In this document: positions 29,207 through 40,439 of the stretch, in pieces
Position numbering within the stretch: position 1 is the first letter of the stretch
Layout of the letters: each line of letters begins with the position of its first letter
DNA from: Blastobasis lacticolella
Lineage: Eukaryota > Arthropoda > Insecta > Lepidoptera > Blastobasidae
Reading direction: 5' to 3'
Assembly: GCA_905147135.1 (NCBI GenBank)
Contig: LR990054.1
Span: 16,715,001 to 16,779,000 of the forward strand
Length of the DNA stretch: 64,000 nucleotides
Position numbers and translations under genes: made by a program
Notes under the pieces: model-generated
What the model was told of the DNA's origin: nothing
The model's input: the letters and a program-made list of their open reading frames with translations, nothing else
The model's database searches: none

Positions 29207-30485
29207 ACAAGCTTAGTGTGAATTATGGTAACATTAATTACGTGGTAATAAAATCCAGACATTGTTGAGCCTTTTTTAGCCCAGATTTGGGGTGGACGAA
29301 CTCGCTGCTTGAGAATTAGCACTTATCAGAGCTGGTGTTAAGTTACGTAGCTCAGGTATTAGAGGAATTCTAATTTATGTGATTTATTAACAGCGAGACC
29401 GGAAAATAGGGTCTGAGTCGGTTTTATATTCCTACAAATTTTCTACATTGTATGTCCCGTTTTTTGCGGTGGTTTCGCTTTTTACGTGTTGCGACTAGGT
29501 AGGAATTCGTAATCATATTTATTTATTTGCATCCATAAAGTTGAAAATACAATATGGACCCGGTTGGGCATTGTAAATTAGGAGGGAGGAGGTTATATAT
29601 CTATAAGTTTAACACAATAACACAAAGTTAAATAATATTACTAACACCAAGTTCAAAAACATTACAAATAGTTTAACAAAATAGCACAGTAAACTAATAT
29701 TAAAAATTTGAATATATATTATACCTTCTATTTAAGTACTATGTATTTACTTTAGTGTCAGTGTATTAAACTTTTTCCAGCTTTGTAGCAGGTACCTACC
29801 ATCTGACCCGCAGAATGCATTAGGAAAAAGTAAATTCGCTAGAGCAAATGAGGCTGACTTGGGACCCTAAGGTTGCGGTCTCCCCCTATTTAAGTACACT
29901 TCATATGTGTGATAAAATTAATTAGTCATGGCATAATTATTAAACCGAATTTCCCCCGGGCATACCAGCTGGAGGAAGCTACTATATGAAGCTTCGAAGT
30001 TCCTGGAAGCTAGTATTTTGCGGCGGCGCCGGGCGAGCTTTAAGCCCGCGACACCGGAGCCGTGTTTGCACAGTTTTAAACACACGTCAACGCGCCGTGG
30101 ACGGTAGGGTTGGCACATCATCGAATTGTTTTAAAAGTTTAAATTTAAAAAATCTAATAATAACATCATTACGTATTTGTGCATAATGTACCTTATATAT
30201 TTTTATACATTCTATATATACATATATTTATCTTTTTCTTAGTAGGTTATTGTTAAATGAAAATACTCAAACTGTATCTACCTCTATAATAACTTATGTA
30301 GGAGCGATGCCTTATACCACAGGCTTTTAGCTTAAAAGGAAGCTACAACGGCATTAGATTTAAGCTAAAAAATTGTAAAAGTAATAAAGTTATTTGTATT
30401 GTATTTGTATCAGAAATGTTTATTTGTGTTCCTCATTCATACATTTTTAATTAAAAAATACCTACGGCCAATTTTTTAAGCCGGT
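29207..30485. other. No gene; AT-rich DNA with a GC island
   Basis: The part 29520-29760 is A-rich and tail-like, perhaps a LINE UTR. The part 29990-30120 is GC-rich and ends 'gacggtagggttggcacatc'; a similar 'gtcggtagggctggcatc' occurs inverted at 30938-30955. Nothing coding is recognised. Confidence 0.4.
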
Positions 30486-30592
30486 CGCATCCACACGAGC
30501 GCTCGCGTCCACTACCTATCTCTTTCACATTCGTGGTAGGTTGCTAGAGATAGAAAAGTCAGGCATTAGAACGCGAGCGCTCGCGTGGACGC
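30486..30592. mobile_element. CpG-rich MITE
   Basis: The left 'cgcatccacacgagcgctcg' + 'cgt' pairs with the right 'acgcgagcgctcgcgtggac' + 'gcg'. The arms contain the palindrome 'gcgagcgctcgc', and 'ctatctctttc' occurs near the centre. Confidence 0.6.
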
Positions 30593-31066
30593 GAGCGCTT
30601 CGAAAATAGGGCTGTTAGGAGATTTCGCTCTTCCTACCGAGACGAGGTACAAAATAGTTTACTTTTCTTTACCAAGTACGCAAAAATAAAAGAATGATTA
30701 CAAAGGAAGGCAGTTAGCGACATCAAAGAGATTATAATGTAACATTTTGTTTACATATTTGCTATTAGATGGCGTTGTTCTTAACATGCTCACATTGCGA
30801 AAACAAACAAAATAATATTAAAATAGGAACTAAATGATGAGTTTATTTGAACATTAACATTGTAAAACTAAAAATAAAAATAATTAAAAACTACGCAAAT
30901 TATTTTCCTACTTTATTATAAATCTGAAACTCGTAGATGCCAGCCCTACCGACCAGCTGTTTGAAACGCGAGCCCTTCAGCGGTGTTTGAAAACATCTCG
31001 CGCGGCCCGTGACGGACAAACAGACACCCGGGGTTACTCTTTTAGGTAGTTTAGTTATGTTGGTAG

Positions 31067-31200
31067 CTTTTGCCTGCGACTTTGTCCGCGTGGTTAGTAA
31101 TGACGTGTTCTTGTAGAAACTATAATGAATTTCGAGATAAATTATGGGCTATGTGTTATTCTGGTATGCGAGTAGGTATTCATCAAAATATAGAATAAAA
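31067..31200 (-). mobile_element. Helitron-like 3' end, degraded
   Basis: Plus strand 'gtagcttttgcctgcgactt' + 'tgtccgcgtgg' is the antisense of the 'cgcgggcaaaagctag' terminus (CTAG mutated to CTAC). The 'gggctatgtgttattctgg' block follows, as in 3072-3252. Confidence 0.5.
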
Positions 31201-31476
31201 TACATCGTACATACAAATTGGTACGAATATAGAGTAAATATAGACAGCACTTTATTCGGTTCCTCATTACATCCTTAACCTAAGGTGAGTACAGTAAATT
31301 TTAGTTATTTTATAATTATTAAACATAACATAAGACCAGCCAGTGATGTAACGGATACCGAAATGGACCAGTCTCAGCATAATGCTGCGAGGGCTCATGC
31401 CTGTCACAGCGTTGGTTTTCAGAAAAGCCCACGCATCCCACGCGCGTAGGAGGAGATCCACTGTTTATCACGCGTC

Positions 31477-31625
31477 TAATAATCATCTTGGCGTTAATGT
31501 CCTGATTGTGCTCTCGCGTACGAGGGCCCGGGGTCCGCCTTGACCATGATCCAGAAATTGGCGGATCAGGTAATTCACAAACTCCTCGCATGTAACTATC
31601 GTTAATCATTAGGCCACCGACGCTC
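31477..31625 (-). mobile_element. S1 SINE with large internal deletion
   Basis: Tail ('aataatcatcttggcgttaa') and 'gatcaggtaatt' are joined almost directly to the head end 'aggccaccgacgctcatt'. Most of the body and the B box are gone. Confidence 0.7.
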
Positions 31626-32700
31626 ATTGTAATAAGATAATTTAAATATTTTACTTCACCCCGTCACTTGATTGCGACGGCAACCCCTCTATCACATCAC
31701 AAAAGGCCGTGATGACGGCACGTGCCGCGTCTCGGCTGCTCTAATCGTCAGTTAGCTAACCCCGGCTTAATCACTTTTGCTATGTGATACCTGCCTGCTG
31801 TCCTGTAATCCGCGCGCGACCAGATTGTGATGGAACCCTGTTGAGGTAACTCGAAATATCAACTCTTGAGCGTCAGCAAAGAAAGGTGACTCACGTTACA
31901 CGAAACCGGTTCAATGTCAGTTAAAGTAATAGAATTAAATATTTATTTACATTATAGTAATAAATTAAATAATACCAATACTAATTAGGAGAAAAAATCT
32001 AAATTATAAAATAACATTCCTTCATCCCTCTTCACCCGTCTTTTAGGACTTCATCCATCCAGTAATGCCTAGCTCGCATGACCGGAGATGATCCATCTAG
32101 CCAACATTAACTACGGGTCGCTGAGCTAGCGCAGTAAGTTATTAAGATTCTTCCATAGTATTGTCTAATAGTTACACTTTTTTCTAGTACCAAAACAAGA
32201 TCCGCCGATACCCCGCGACGTCCCCGCCACCGCCACGGGCGAACGCGATCGCCCCGTACGTAATTGCGGCATTAGCACCGCGCTCAGATCAAAGGATTCG
32301 GCGATTTTCGCTTTTTGATAATGTGATAAGTTCCGCGCACAATTACGCCGGTGCGGGGGCGCAGTGCGAGCGGGTGTCATTGAAAGTAAGTGTATGAAAA
32401 ACAAACTCAAACTCAAAGGCAGAGCCGTACCGCACCCGACATACACAGGTAGCAGTATACTTAAGAAAACTACTTAAAACTACAGCAAGAGTGAGGCAGT
32501 CCACCAAGGCAGCATCCGTTCGCGAGTATAACGCAGGGCCCAGCCATCAACCAACTCAACCATATTTGAGAGAAAAGATCGACCCGGCCCCCAAGCCACC
32601 GCCAGCCAGACTTTTAAGCGATATGGAACTCAGCAGAAGTATGGAACTCCAATTATGGCAAGAGTATGAGGGATTCAATTTTAGATGATCAGGGAGTATT
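31626..32700. other. Repeat-poor DNA with a CpG-rich block
   Basis: The part 32190-32400 is CpG-rich and contains 'cagatcaaagg' (32285-32295, TCF-type) and 'tgataa' GATA-type motifs. '(actcaa)' units near 32405 resemble a LINE tail. The 93- and 65-codon frames have no domain. Confidence 0.4.
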
Positions 32701-32702
32701 AT

Positions 32703-32794
32703 CCACTGCTCAACAATTCATAGTCGAGCAATTACTAATTGAGCCGTTGGCTTTACCCACTGCTGCTGTGTTGAGCTATATAGTTGAGCAGTGG
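32703..32794. mobile_element. 92 bp element with 12 bp perfect inverted ends
   Basis: 'ccactgctcaac' and 'gttgagcagtgg' are exact inverted repeats. The 'gttgagcta' motif in between suggests further internal symmetry. Confidence 0.55.
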
Positions 32795-32888
32795 GAAACA
32801 AGGGATTAAACGAAGATTGTTGTAACGTCACAATTTTTTTCGGTGGTAGGGGGAAGATAGAAGTGAACGTTAAGATAACAAGCGTGCC

Positions 32889-32960
32889 AACAAACTCGCC
32901 GTCAAAGAAGCCGAAGACCGATCGAAATGGAGAAGAAGAAGTACGAAGGCACGCCGCGCT
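32889..32960 (+). pseudogene. L-C LINE C-terminal remnant
   Basis: The frame NKLAVKEAEDRSKWRRRSTK matches the 'AEDR.KWRR...KA' ending at 41429-41503. Only ~25 residues are recognisable. Confidence 0.5.
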
Positions 32961-33234
32961 GTGACAATTGGCGACAGATGGATAGGCAATGTGACTGGCA
33001 ATGGCAAGACTACAATTTTGAGTTTCGGCATGAATAATTCAATATTTTAAATTAATTAGGGTACACCAAAAGCGAACGGTGCAAAAATAGTAAAAATCAG
33101 CTTCATCCATCAAAATATTGAATTTTAATTCTTTGTCGACGTAAATCGAAATGTATACAAGGTTCCGTCTGTCCCATTCTTATTGTGCGCGAATAGATGC
33201 CGACCCAATCAGCGTCAGAGAGTTTACGACCAAG

Positions 33235-33440
33235 TTTACATATAGTCAAATATTTTCTAAACTACTGAACCGATTTCAAAGAAACAACGCTAATAACTAT
33301 CTCGATTAAACTGACTGTCAAATACCGCATCGAAATCGGTCCATCCGTCCGGAACTACGATGCCACAGCAGACAAACACTTATACAGAAACACACATCCA
33401 CACGTCAAACTTAAAGTACCCCTTTTTGGGGGTAATAAAA
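33235..33440 (+). repeat. Interspersed repeat 'actgaaccgatttcaa … ttttgggggtaa'
   Basis: 'ctactgaaccgatttcaaag', 'aaatcggtccatccgtccgg', 'cacacgtcaaacttaaagta', 'ccctttttgggggtaataaa' is a widespread lepidopteran non-coding repeat. Related pieces lie at 41085-41333 and 44638-44770. Confidence 0.55.
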
Positions 33441-33456
33441 TATTATGTAGGTAACC

Positions 33457-33798
33457 AGTAAAAAATGATGTAAATGATTTTGTCCAAGCATATATTTATT
33501 TATTTATTGGCCGTGTGGTGTCCGGCAGAGTAGAATAGCACCAACTCCTTACACTCATGGGTGTCGTATAAGGCGACTAATGTTTTCGAGGCAAAAGATC
33601 AAGAGTCTCCGTAGTCTGGAAAATGGGCAGCAGCATTTTCCATTGTTATATTTAAACACTGCGATCTCCAACCCGCCTGCCAAGCGTGGAGATTATGGCA
33701 ATAACCCCCCCTTTCGTGGGAGTGGCCCTAAGTCCTGCAGTGGATTGTTACGGGCTGTGATGATAAGTAAAAAATTATGAAAATGATTTTGTCCAAGC
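33457..33798 (+). mobile_element. Rep260 retroposon flanked by a duplication of at least 33 bp
   Basis: The body runs 33509-33765. The left flank 33457-33489 ('agtaaaaaatgatgtaaatg' + 'attttgtccaagc') recurs at 33766-33798 with two mismatches, followed on both sides by T/A-rich repeats. Other copies have 12 bp duplications, so this one is unusually long. Confidence 0.8.
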
Positions 33799-34137
33799 TT
33801 ATTTATTTTATTTATTTATTTATTTTCGTCCGGGGTAAAGATCGCTGTCACTGGCACCCCACCCCGTCAGCCACCCTCCAAGGGGTGCGTATGCCGATGG
33901 GGTAATTTGTTTTGTGTCGGGATCGTAACGCGTTTACGCTAACATTTACATCAATTTGAGACTGTTACTCGTGAAAGAGTCTTGCTTCAATTGCTGTTAA
34001 TATAGTGTTGAATGATGGGGTTGTATGGACTGGATTACCTAAGTGTGAAATTTTAATATAAGTGGGTAGTCACAGTGACCTGTTTTCTGCAATTTTAACC
34101 GCCGACGAAAAAAGAGGAGCGTTATAAGTTTGAGTAA

Positions 34138-34290
34138 TGGACTCGACGCGACTTAGTTCGCGTAGCGTCCTACCCCTACCATACATCTACCCTACATCTA
34201 CTCTATGCCTACCCTACACGTACTTTACCCCTACCTCCTTTTTGTTGCTTATTAACCTTCTTAATGAATCACTCTATCAATTGTTGAAAA
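34138..34290 (-). mobile_element. Helitron-like element, left part (interrupted by S1)
   Basis: Plus strand 'cgcgacttagttcgcg' is the 3' hairpin (5 bp stem) seen also at 44395. It is followed by 'taccc'-rich sequence and 'gaatcactctatc'. The element continues at 34510. Confidence 0.6.
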
Positions 34291-34524
34291 AAAACATCTT
34301 GGCGTTAATGTCCCGATTCTGCTCTCGCGCTCGAGGGCCTGGGGTCCGCCTTGACCATGATCCAGGATTTGGCAGATCAGGTTTTTACTGTGCAGCGACT
34401 GCCATCTGACCTCCGTGACCCTACTACCAGGGGAACCTGACCAGATTAAATCATGTTTACACATACTTGCTGACTAGTCGGATACCTTAACCGCTCGGCC
34501 ACCGACGCTATCTATTGTTGAAAA
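34276..34524 (-). mobile_element. S1 SINE with internal deletion and 15 bp target duplication
   Basis: The SINE body runs 34291-34509. 'atcaattgttgaaaa' (34276-34290) and 'atctattgttgaaaa' (34510-34524) flank it, matching at 14 of 15 bases. Much of the head region is deleted; 'ccgctcggccaccgacgct' remains. The host is a Helitron-like element. Confidence 0.8.
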
Positions 34525-34560
34525 CCGCATTAAAATCAGTCTTTCTGTTGGTTACATTAT
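34510..34560 (-). mobile_element. Helitron-like element, right part
   Basis: 'tctattgttgaaaaccgcat' + 'taaaatcagt' continues the element at 34138 in the order seen at 38460 and 43085. The 5' TC end is missing. Confidence 0.55.
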
Positions 34561-34969
34561 TTACCTACAATTTCACTCAGCACATCGAGAACCAACCAGG
34601 CAACGGCAACAAACCTCCTCTAATCCAACCCTTGGTACCTTGCGCCATGCGTTCTCACGTCGCTACCGTACCAAGAGCGTCGCCTCAAAAATTATTAATG
34701 TTTATTTGATTAAAGCAAAAAACAACAACGCCAACCTTTGTCCGTCCTTCTGTCCGTCTCTCACACAATTAGGCGTAGAACCGATCCGCTTAGCCAACAA
34801 TGGTGTAAATAAACGTTGAATTAAACGGAAGCCTCGGTAAATTGTTTTCGAAAAACATTTTGGGTCGTTAGTGTTTTCTAAAGTCAGTAGTGATGGCCGG
34901 ACAAAGGCGGCGGAGGGCTACTGGCGGGGGAGGGGCTGGGCCGGCTTGTGGGAGGCCGCTTACCTTCTG

Positions 34970-35262
34970 GTCTAGCCATCTTTGACAGCTCCGCTTGCGT
35001 GATGCGTGTATGGTAGAAAATTGACAGCTCGAAGTTCGACTATTTCTACCAACATATACATTGACTCTGATTGTGTAGGGTCATCCGCCAATCCGCCTCC
35101 TTTGTACACCAAAAGTACGTGAATTGTCTATGGACCAAGAATTTCTACCACAAACAGCTTATGTCAGATAACGTTGGCTTATGTCAAATCCCATACATTT
35201 TTTCTACCACAAACGATTGTAGATTAACGATTGTTGATTAACGCAACCTCTTGCTAAGGCCG
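34970..35262. mobile_element. M3 element, copy 2 (293 bp)
   Basis: Same ends and interior as at 23150, flanked by 'ctg' on both sides (34967-34969 and 35263-35265). It has two 'cttatgtca' units and two 'attgt.gattaacg' units. No coding frame. Confidence 0.85.
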
Positions 35263-35304
35263 CTGGTCACTTGCGCTTTACTCTGTTATTCGATGCATGC
35301 ATTG

Positions 35305-35340
35305 TACCGTTTCGTAGTAATGCCATTTGGTCTTACTAAT
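35305..35340 (+). pseudogene. Ty3/gypsy-like reverse transcriptase motif, relic
   Basis: The codons read YRFVVMPFGLTN, the conserved motif before the catalytic box in Ty3/gypsy-type polymerases. Outside ~14 residues nothing aligns, no LTR is seen, and stop codons follow at once. It is a decayed scrap without function. Confidence 0.45.
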
Positions 35341-35379
35341 GTACTAAGACGTGGATGAAGTAACAGTGGCATAAAACTA

Positions 35380-35416
35380 AACTATTCCCTATAGTTCAGA
35401 CTGTAGATAACACGCA
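35380..35416 (+). repeat. ~35 bp repeat shared with 36480-36513
   Basis: 'ccctatagttcagactgtag' + 'ataacac.cagt' occurs at both places in the same orientation. Its origin is unknown. Confidence 0.6.
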
Positions 35417-35424
35417 GTACTTGG

Positions 35425-35495
35425 GCGAGATCGCACCCCGGGCTCTCGTGCGCCAGAGAACAACCGGGACATTACGCCAAGATGATTTTTTACTC
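35425..35495 (+). mobile_element. S1 SINE 3' fragment
   Basis: 'ccccgggctctcgtgcg', 'gaacaaccgggacatta' and 'cgccaagatgattttt' are the S1 tail. Confidence 0.7.
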
Positions 35496-36479
35496 TTGCT
35501 TGCGTCAGTAATTTCTGACGGTGCGCCAACAACAAGGTGTCAACAGTGACAAAACGTAGGTATTATCACCATTGATGAAGTGTCACACAGTCCTCCTGCA
35601 CAGGTTTTTGTAGGTCGGCAGTGGGCTCCGCTGTCGACGAGAGAGACGTACTTATTCTTTGGGTACGAGAGAGGGTCTTAGCTATTTCTCCCGTCAAGCA
35701 ACAATGCTCCGGTTTATAGGATAAATTAGCCAGCACCGGCCAGCAAGTCTATATTTTCGTATATAATTTCGATAGTAAATAAATACAATCTAGTACTTAC
35801 GATGAACACATCTGCGTTCCTGCATTTTTGAAACATAAATGCATGGTAAATATTATGGTACAGGCGAAGTTACCTCTTTCCATCCTGAAATTTTCTGTAG
35901 TCGGACTTTGTTTTACCGAAGAATATAGTTCGTGTTCGAATCTCATCGTTCGGTTGTAAACCCATTCTTTCATTCACCCATTTCCCTAATAGCGCCTCCT
36001 CTAAGGCAGACATTCACCAGGCAGCATGTGAGTGATTATTATTTTATTTAATTCTCTATTTGGTTTTATCGTCTTCGCCGATGACAGCTCGGATCGGGCG
36101 TGAGTGGCGAGTTTTAGTAATATAATGCCTCCAACGGTTTATTGCGCTCTTCTATTTTTATAATAAGGCTATGAACTCTTTTTTACGGGTTTAGCTTTTA
36201 TACATGTGATATAAACCTGACTATATAGCTTGCGGTACCAGCAACTTATTTTTCAAACTCAGGCACGATTGTGTTTGTTCGTTCGTTTGTTAGGGGTAAT
36301 CTGCTAAAATACTGATTCGATTTAAAAACGCTTTCACTAAAAGGAAGCTACACTATTCCCGAGTGTAATGGGCTACTTTCTATAGGTTACTTTTTACTTT
36401 TATGTCCGAAATGCGCGCGGATCAGAAACTGCGGGGGAATGCTAGTAATCTACAAACGTCATAATTTTAGCTATAATAA
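35496..36479. other. No gene recognised
   Basis: Unique DNA with a short L-A-like piece ('ggtttataggataaattagc' near 35712). There are no supported frames. Confidence 0.4.
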
Positions 36480-36513
36480 TTCCCCATAGTTCAGACTGTA
36501 GATAACACACAGT

Positions 36514-36731
36514 CACACATCACAGCCCATAACAGTCTCCCACGAAAGGGGAGGTCATTGCCATAATCTCCACGCTTGGCAGGCGGGTTGGAGATCGCAG
36601 TGCAGTTGATGTAAATCTACCCAGAAAGATGCTGCTGCCCACCTTTCGGATTTGTCCCTTAGTCGCCTCTTACGACACCCACGGGAAGAGATGGGGTGGT
36701 GCTATTCTTTGAGGTGGCGGCACCACACACC
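36514..36731 (-). mobile_element. Rep260-related element, different subfamily
   Basis: The 3' half matches Rep260 ('ttgccataatctccacgctt', 'ggcaggcgggttggagatcg'). The 5' half contains 'gggacaaatccgaaagg' and 'cgtaagaggcgacta' on the minus strand, absent from the other copies. It ends near 'ggtgtgtggtgccgcc'. The (atg)n tail is degraded. Confidence 0.65.
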
Positions 36732-36734
36732 ACA

Positions 36735-36815
36735 ATGGCAGTCACTCCATTGTAATCACTGTAAATCATGATCAAGACGGAGCTCGGCCCTCGTGGACAT
36801 TAACGCCTAAATGAC
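36735..36815 (+). mobile_element. S1 SINE fragment
   Basis: 'ggcagtcactccattgtaat', 'catgatcaagacgga' and 'gacattaacgcctaaatga' are S1 body and tail with the middle shortened. Confidence 0.6.
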
Positions 36816-36997
36816 CACACACAGCGACATCGTCTCTCCAGAAGCCTAAAGGGAACCAAACGGTGTGATCACGGGATCGTCTGTGAGATAGGCTTTGCAC
36901 GACACCCTTGAAAAGAAGGCGATTGCTTTTCCCAGAAGCCACACGGCTACGGTCACCCCTCATTCCACAGACTCATTATTAACCTTCGGTCACTACT

Positions 36998-37030
36998 TGA
37001 AAGAAAGAAAGAAAGAAAGAAAGAAAGAAA
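36998..37030. repeat. (GAAA)n microsatellite
   Basis: About eight 'gaaa' units. On the minus strand it follows an 'aataaatattt' signal, so it may be the tail of the retroelement at 37031-37263. Confidence 0.95.
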
Positions 37031-37263
37031 ATATTTATTACAAAGGACGCCACGACATGATTATTTACATTTAACACAAAAAAAAGTACATAAAACACGG
37101 AGACAATTATAGGGTTCCCAGTGGCATTTTTCGTGGGCATCCAGCGCAAATGGATCCTCCTCAGCATAATGTCCTTAATTGTCTTGAGAGCCTTATTAAT
37201 CCATAGATTCCTATTGACATCAGGTGTTGTGTATTGATTAGCTGTCATCACGCTTCCAATCAC
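37031..37263 (-). mobile_element. Possible LINE 3' end with 94-codon frame
   Basis: The minus-strand frame includes DVNRNLWINKALKTIKDIML and RRIHLRWMP, then a hydrophobic A/T-rich end, with 'aataaatattttc' and a (TTTC)n tail after it. The tail and signal suggest a retroposed 3' end. I do not recognise the protein. Confidence 0.35.
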
Positions 37264-37265
37264 AG

Positions 37266-38226
37266 CGAGGGGTAAATTGTTGGCTACCTCCGAAGCGATT
37301 ATTGTAAAGGAAACAAAAGAAGAGCGTGCTCAAGACAAGCGAGACGAGATTTGGTGATTTGTCGCCTGTCATCTGTTCGATTGCGATAGTTACGGGGTTG
37401 GTGATAGTGTCTTGTCTTGAGGGTGTTGCGGTGTTGTGCTGGTTAGGACGATTATTCGGCTGGCGAACGATTCCTATGTTCGACGATCCGTTAACGGTGA
37501 AATGTTTGAGTCAATTAGATGAACAGCTTTAGAGACAATAGAAGCTATTAATCTGTGATTGTCTATGATTATTTTCATTAAACGAAATTCGATGTTATTA
37601 AACGAAAGGGCTCAGTATTTTTTGACATTGCCTAACTTAATTCTTTTGTTAGTAGTTTAGTTAGTTGTAATGTAAGTATTTTATCTTACATTAGGTACGT
37701 AACTCTGGACATCATATTGGAAATAAATTGCTTTTCATAGTTGCAAAAATTTTTGTACAGCTACCAATAATTGTTGGACATGTTCAAATCAAATATTGAT
37801 TGATTAGTAGAGGTTTCATTGGCGCAAATAATATTCCTATTTCTGCGAACGAATACATAGCCTTGTTCTAAGCAGCGAAGGGCCTTGTCTGGACCACTTC
37901 TGTTCCATTCTGCAGATGGAGAAATCTTGCGTAAATCTGCAATTTGTGAGCTAAAGCGCTCACTTCCTTGCAAGGCCGGTCGACCAATGGCGGCTGCAAT
38001 TGTGACATCCGGCCGCCAATGAGGATGCGCCGGCGACGCTGATTGGCGGATGTCCACGGGTATGCGCCTGCACTTACTGCTGATACAAATATTACATAGG
38101 TATCTACTGTTATTTTTAATTTTGGACGATTTATTAAGAAACTTAGGCTGTGTCGTCGATTTTAGAAACTTCAGATTTTTTTCAAACTACTTATTGTCAT
38201 ACTTACTTTCCTTTTTATTCATAATA
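37266..38226. other. No gene recognised
   Basis: The part 37960-38055 is GC-rich with repeated 'gccaatg/attggcg' motifs. Elsewhere it is AT-rich unique DNA. Frames of 68 and 98 codons show no domain. Confidence 0.4.
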
Positions 38227-38566
38227 CTAGATGACTTCGACTTTACCCTTACCTACAATTTTTTCTTACTTATAAACCTTCCTCTTGAATCACTCTCATC
38301 ATCATCATATCAGCTGAAAGACGCCCACTACTGGGCTTAGGCCTCCCCAGAGATCTCCACAAAGGCCGGTCCTGTGTCTTCCGCTTCCAGCTGGTATCTA
38401 CGATCTTTACCCTCGCTGCGTCTTCTGGAACGTGAATTGAATCCGCCACTTGAATCACTCTATCTATTGTTGAAAACGGCATTAAAATCCGTTGCTTAGT
38501 TTTAAAGATCTAAGCGTACATAGATACAGACGGCGGGAAGCGACTTTGTTTTGTACTATGTAAAGA
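38227..38566 (-). mobile_element. Helitron-like element, both ends intact
   Basis: On the minus strand it starts with TC after A ('a|tctttacatagtacaaaac'), continues 'aaagtcgcttcccgccgtct', 'actaagcaacggattttaat', and ends CTAG before T. A|TC…CTAG|T is the Helitron target rule. A LINE end is inserted within it (38297-38448). There is no helicase coding, so it is non-autonomous. Confidence 0.75.
38284..38461 (-). mobile_element. LINE 3' end with exact 13 bp target duplication
   Basis: The insert 38297-38448 begins (plus strand) with 'catcatcatcat', the antisense (atg)n tail, then 'cagctgaaagacgcccacta' and 'agatctccacaaaggccggt'. 'cttgaatcactct' flanks it at 38284-38296 and 38449-38461. The host is the Helitron-like element 38227-38566. 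Confidence 0.9.
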
Positions 38567-39584
38567 TTAACTAAACGGTCAACTCTAAAGTTTCATTGTA
38601 ACTAATGTAGATAAGTGAAAAGGATCGTCTCTACAATCATAACCGAGACTTGTATCACCTACTATCTGAACTAAACAACAGAATATCTACGTCAATGACA
38701 TTTTTGAAATAAGTGGATGACTCCATTTTCCTAATTCGTAACCTTGTTAAATTCTTTATCTAAGTAATTAAATAAACAATTCGTTATTTTTTCTTCAACA
38801 AGAGCTGCCCGTAGTCGTTTAGGAGCGAGAAAAAGAAAACAATTTAAATTGACAGAAGCTCATTGAGCAGCGAAACGTATTCAAATATCGAAAATTGTTG
38901 ACAAATTAAGTTCCCTGCCTGGAGTCGAACCCCCTTAGCACTTGAGAGCGAGTCTTCAAAATTGTACAAGCCCGCAAAATTAACAAAACATTCCCAAAGT
39001 TACACCACCATCCTTATTCTAACGACATAAGAGTGAAATTTCACTCAAATCCGTTTATAAGTCAACGACTATAAGTTTGCTATGGCGTTAGAAGGGACGT
39101 TCGTTTTACTAGTTACTCAATTAGGCCCTTTGTATTTGTTTATCTGAGTTTGTATAGCATTGAAAAGGGATAGATTTATCCGCTGACGCGGGAGTGAAAG
39201 AGAGCGGCGGACGCGGAGTAATTTGAGACAGTTCTTTTCACCGGCTGGTAATACGTTCCTATTTTGAATGGCAACACGAAACGGCGGGAAATGCATTTAC
39301 ATATTTTTTTCTTTTTTTCTTCGTCTAATTTTGTGTAATGGCGTCGTCGCAGAGATTTCCTTTGATACAAAGAAGGTTGAAATTGAAATGTGGTTTGTTG
39401 ATCGTTTCACTGCTGGTTTAAATGTTTGCTGGGAGTAATTAAAATTCTATTTAGGACGGTTTGAACCACATTACCCCACAAAAGTCAATAAGCAAGCAAT
39501 TGCAATAATTAAAACTATTTTTGGTTCATTCTCTTTGGTGATTCCTTTTTAATTTTTTTTGTTATACTTAGATTTGCTAGTCAT
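38567..39584. other. No gene recognised
   Basis: AT-rich unique DNA. 'cctggagtcgaacccc' near 38930 resembles an antisense tRNA B box, but no cloverleaf can be drawn. It may be a SINE relic. Confidence 0.4.
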
Positions 39585-39745
39585 TTGTCCGCCATCTCAT
39601 CTGATGGTAGGTGACGATGCCGCCGATGATGGAGCATGCCTGTCTAGGAACAGCCTATTCACGCCTTGAACACTTCTAGGTTACAATGATCACAAAACAC
39701 ACCCGCGGGACCAACACACTAGACCCAAAACAGAAACAATAGTTT
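39585..39745 (-). mobile_element. L-B LINE 3' end
   Basis: 'gtcatttgtccgccatctca', 'tctgatggtaggtgacgatg', 'gcctgtctaggaacagccta', 'ttacaatgatca' is the antisense of the L-B C-terminus and UTR (DHYNL.V..F..RVNRLFLDR type). The frame is interrupted. Confidence 0.65.
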
Positions 39746-40439
39746 TACCCGGCCGGAAATCAAACCCGTGACTCTAAATGCTACCGTCAACGCTATACAG
39801 GTCGTCAAAATACGTAATTTTTAAAATCATAAACTCGTAGTAACTTTTCAAAGAGCAAATCTCAAAAACGTTCACAGTCAATTTGTCTCAGAGTAGTGAG
39901 CACCCCTATTGACACATGGACTTTTGTATTCGTGTCATACGCTCACTTGTCAGTGAAGGAAAAAACCGGTGGTTCCGACCCGGGTTTTGTGATTGGGTTC
40001 TGTACCTTACTTAAAAAGTAAGTAAACTTAACATCTAATATTGATGAGGAAATGTTGCCAGTGTAAAGTAAAGGTTTGCGGTTCTGATTATGACATTTTA
40101 ACTTATGACTTTTATTATTATTAATTATTTGTAATGAGATGATTATTTTATAGCTTTTTATGTTAATATTGATAAGATTAAAGGTGTTTCAAATATTGCA
40201 TATCAGTTTCTGGTAATGTGTGAGAAGCGAATATGATATTGTAACATATATTTTGTACCACATTTTAAAGCAGTAATGCTCTTTCATTTATTCATCTTAG
40301 AGTAGACTAATACAATGAGAAAAAGTTTGTGTTGGAGGTACAGAACCGATTTCGAAAATTCTTTCATTAAAATAAGTGTATAAGTATGGTTTCTGAATGT
40401 GACAGAGTACGGGTACCTACAATATTGCGGATATTTTTC

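Noticed and set aside
30000..31010. Large inverted element between 'gacggtagggttggcac' (30100) and 'gtcggtagggctggcatc' (30940)
   Set aside because: Only ~18 bp align; the sequences beyond diverge at once, so paired ends of one element are not supported.
38925..38960. Antisense tRNA-like 'ggagtcgaacccc'
   Set aside because: A B-box-like motif alone; no partner stems or A box at the expected distance.
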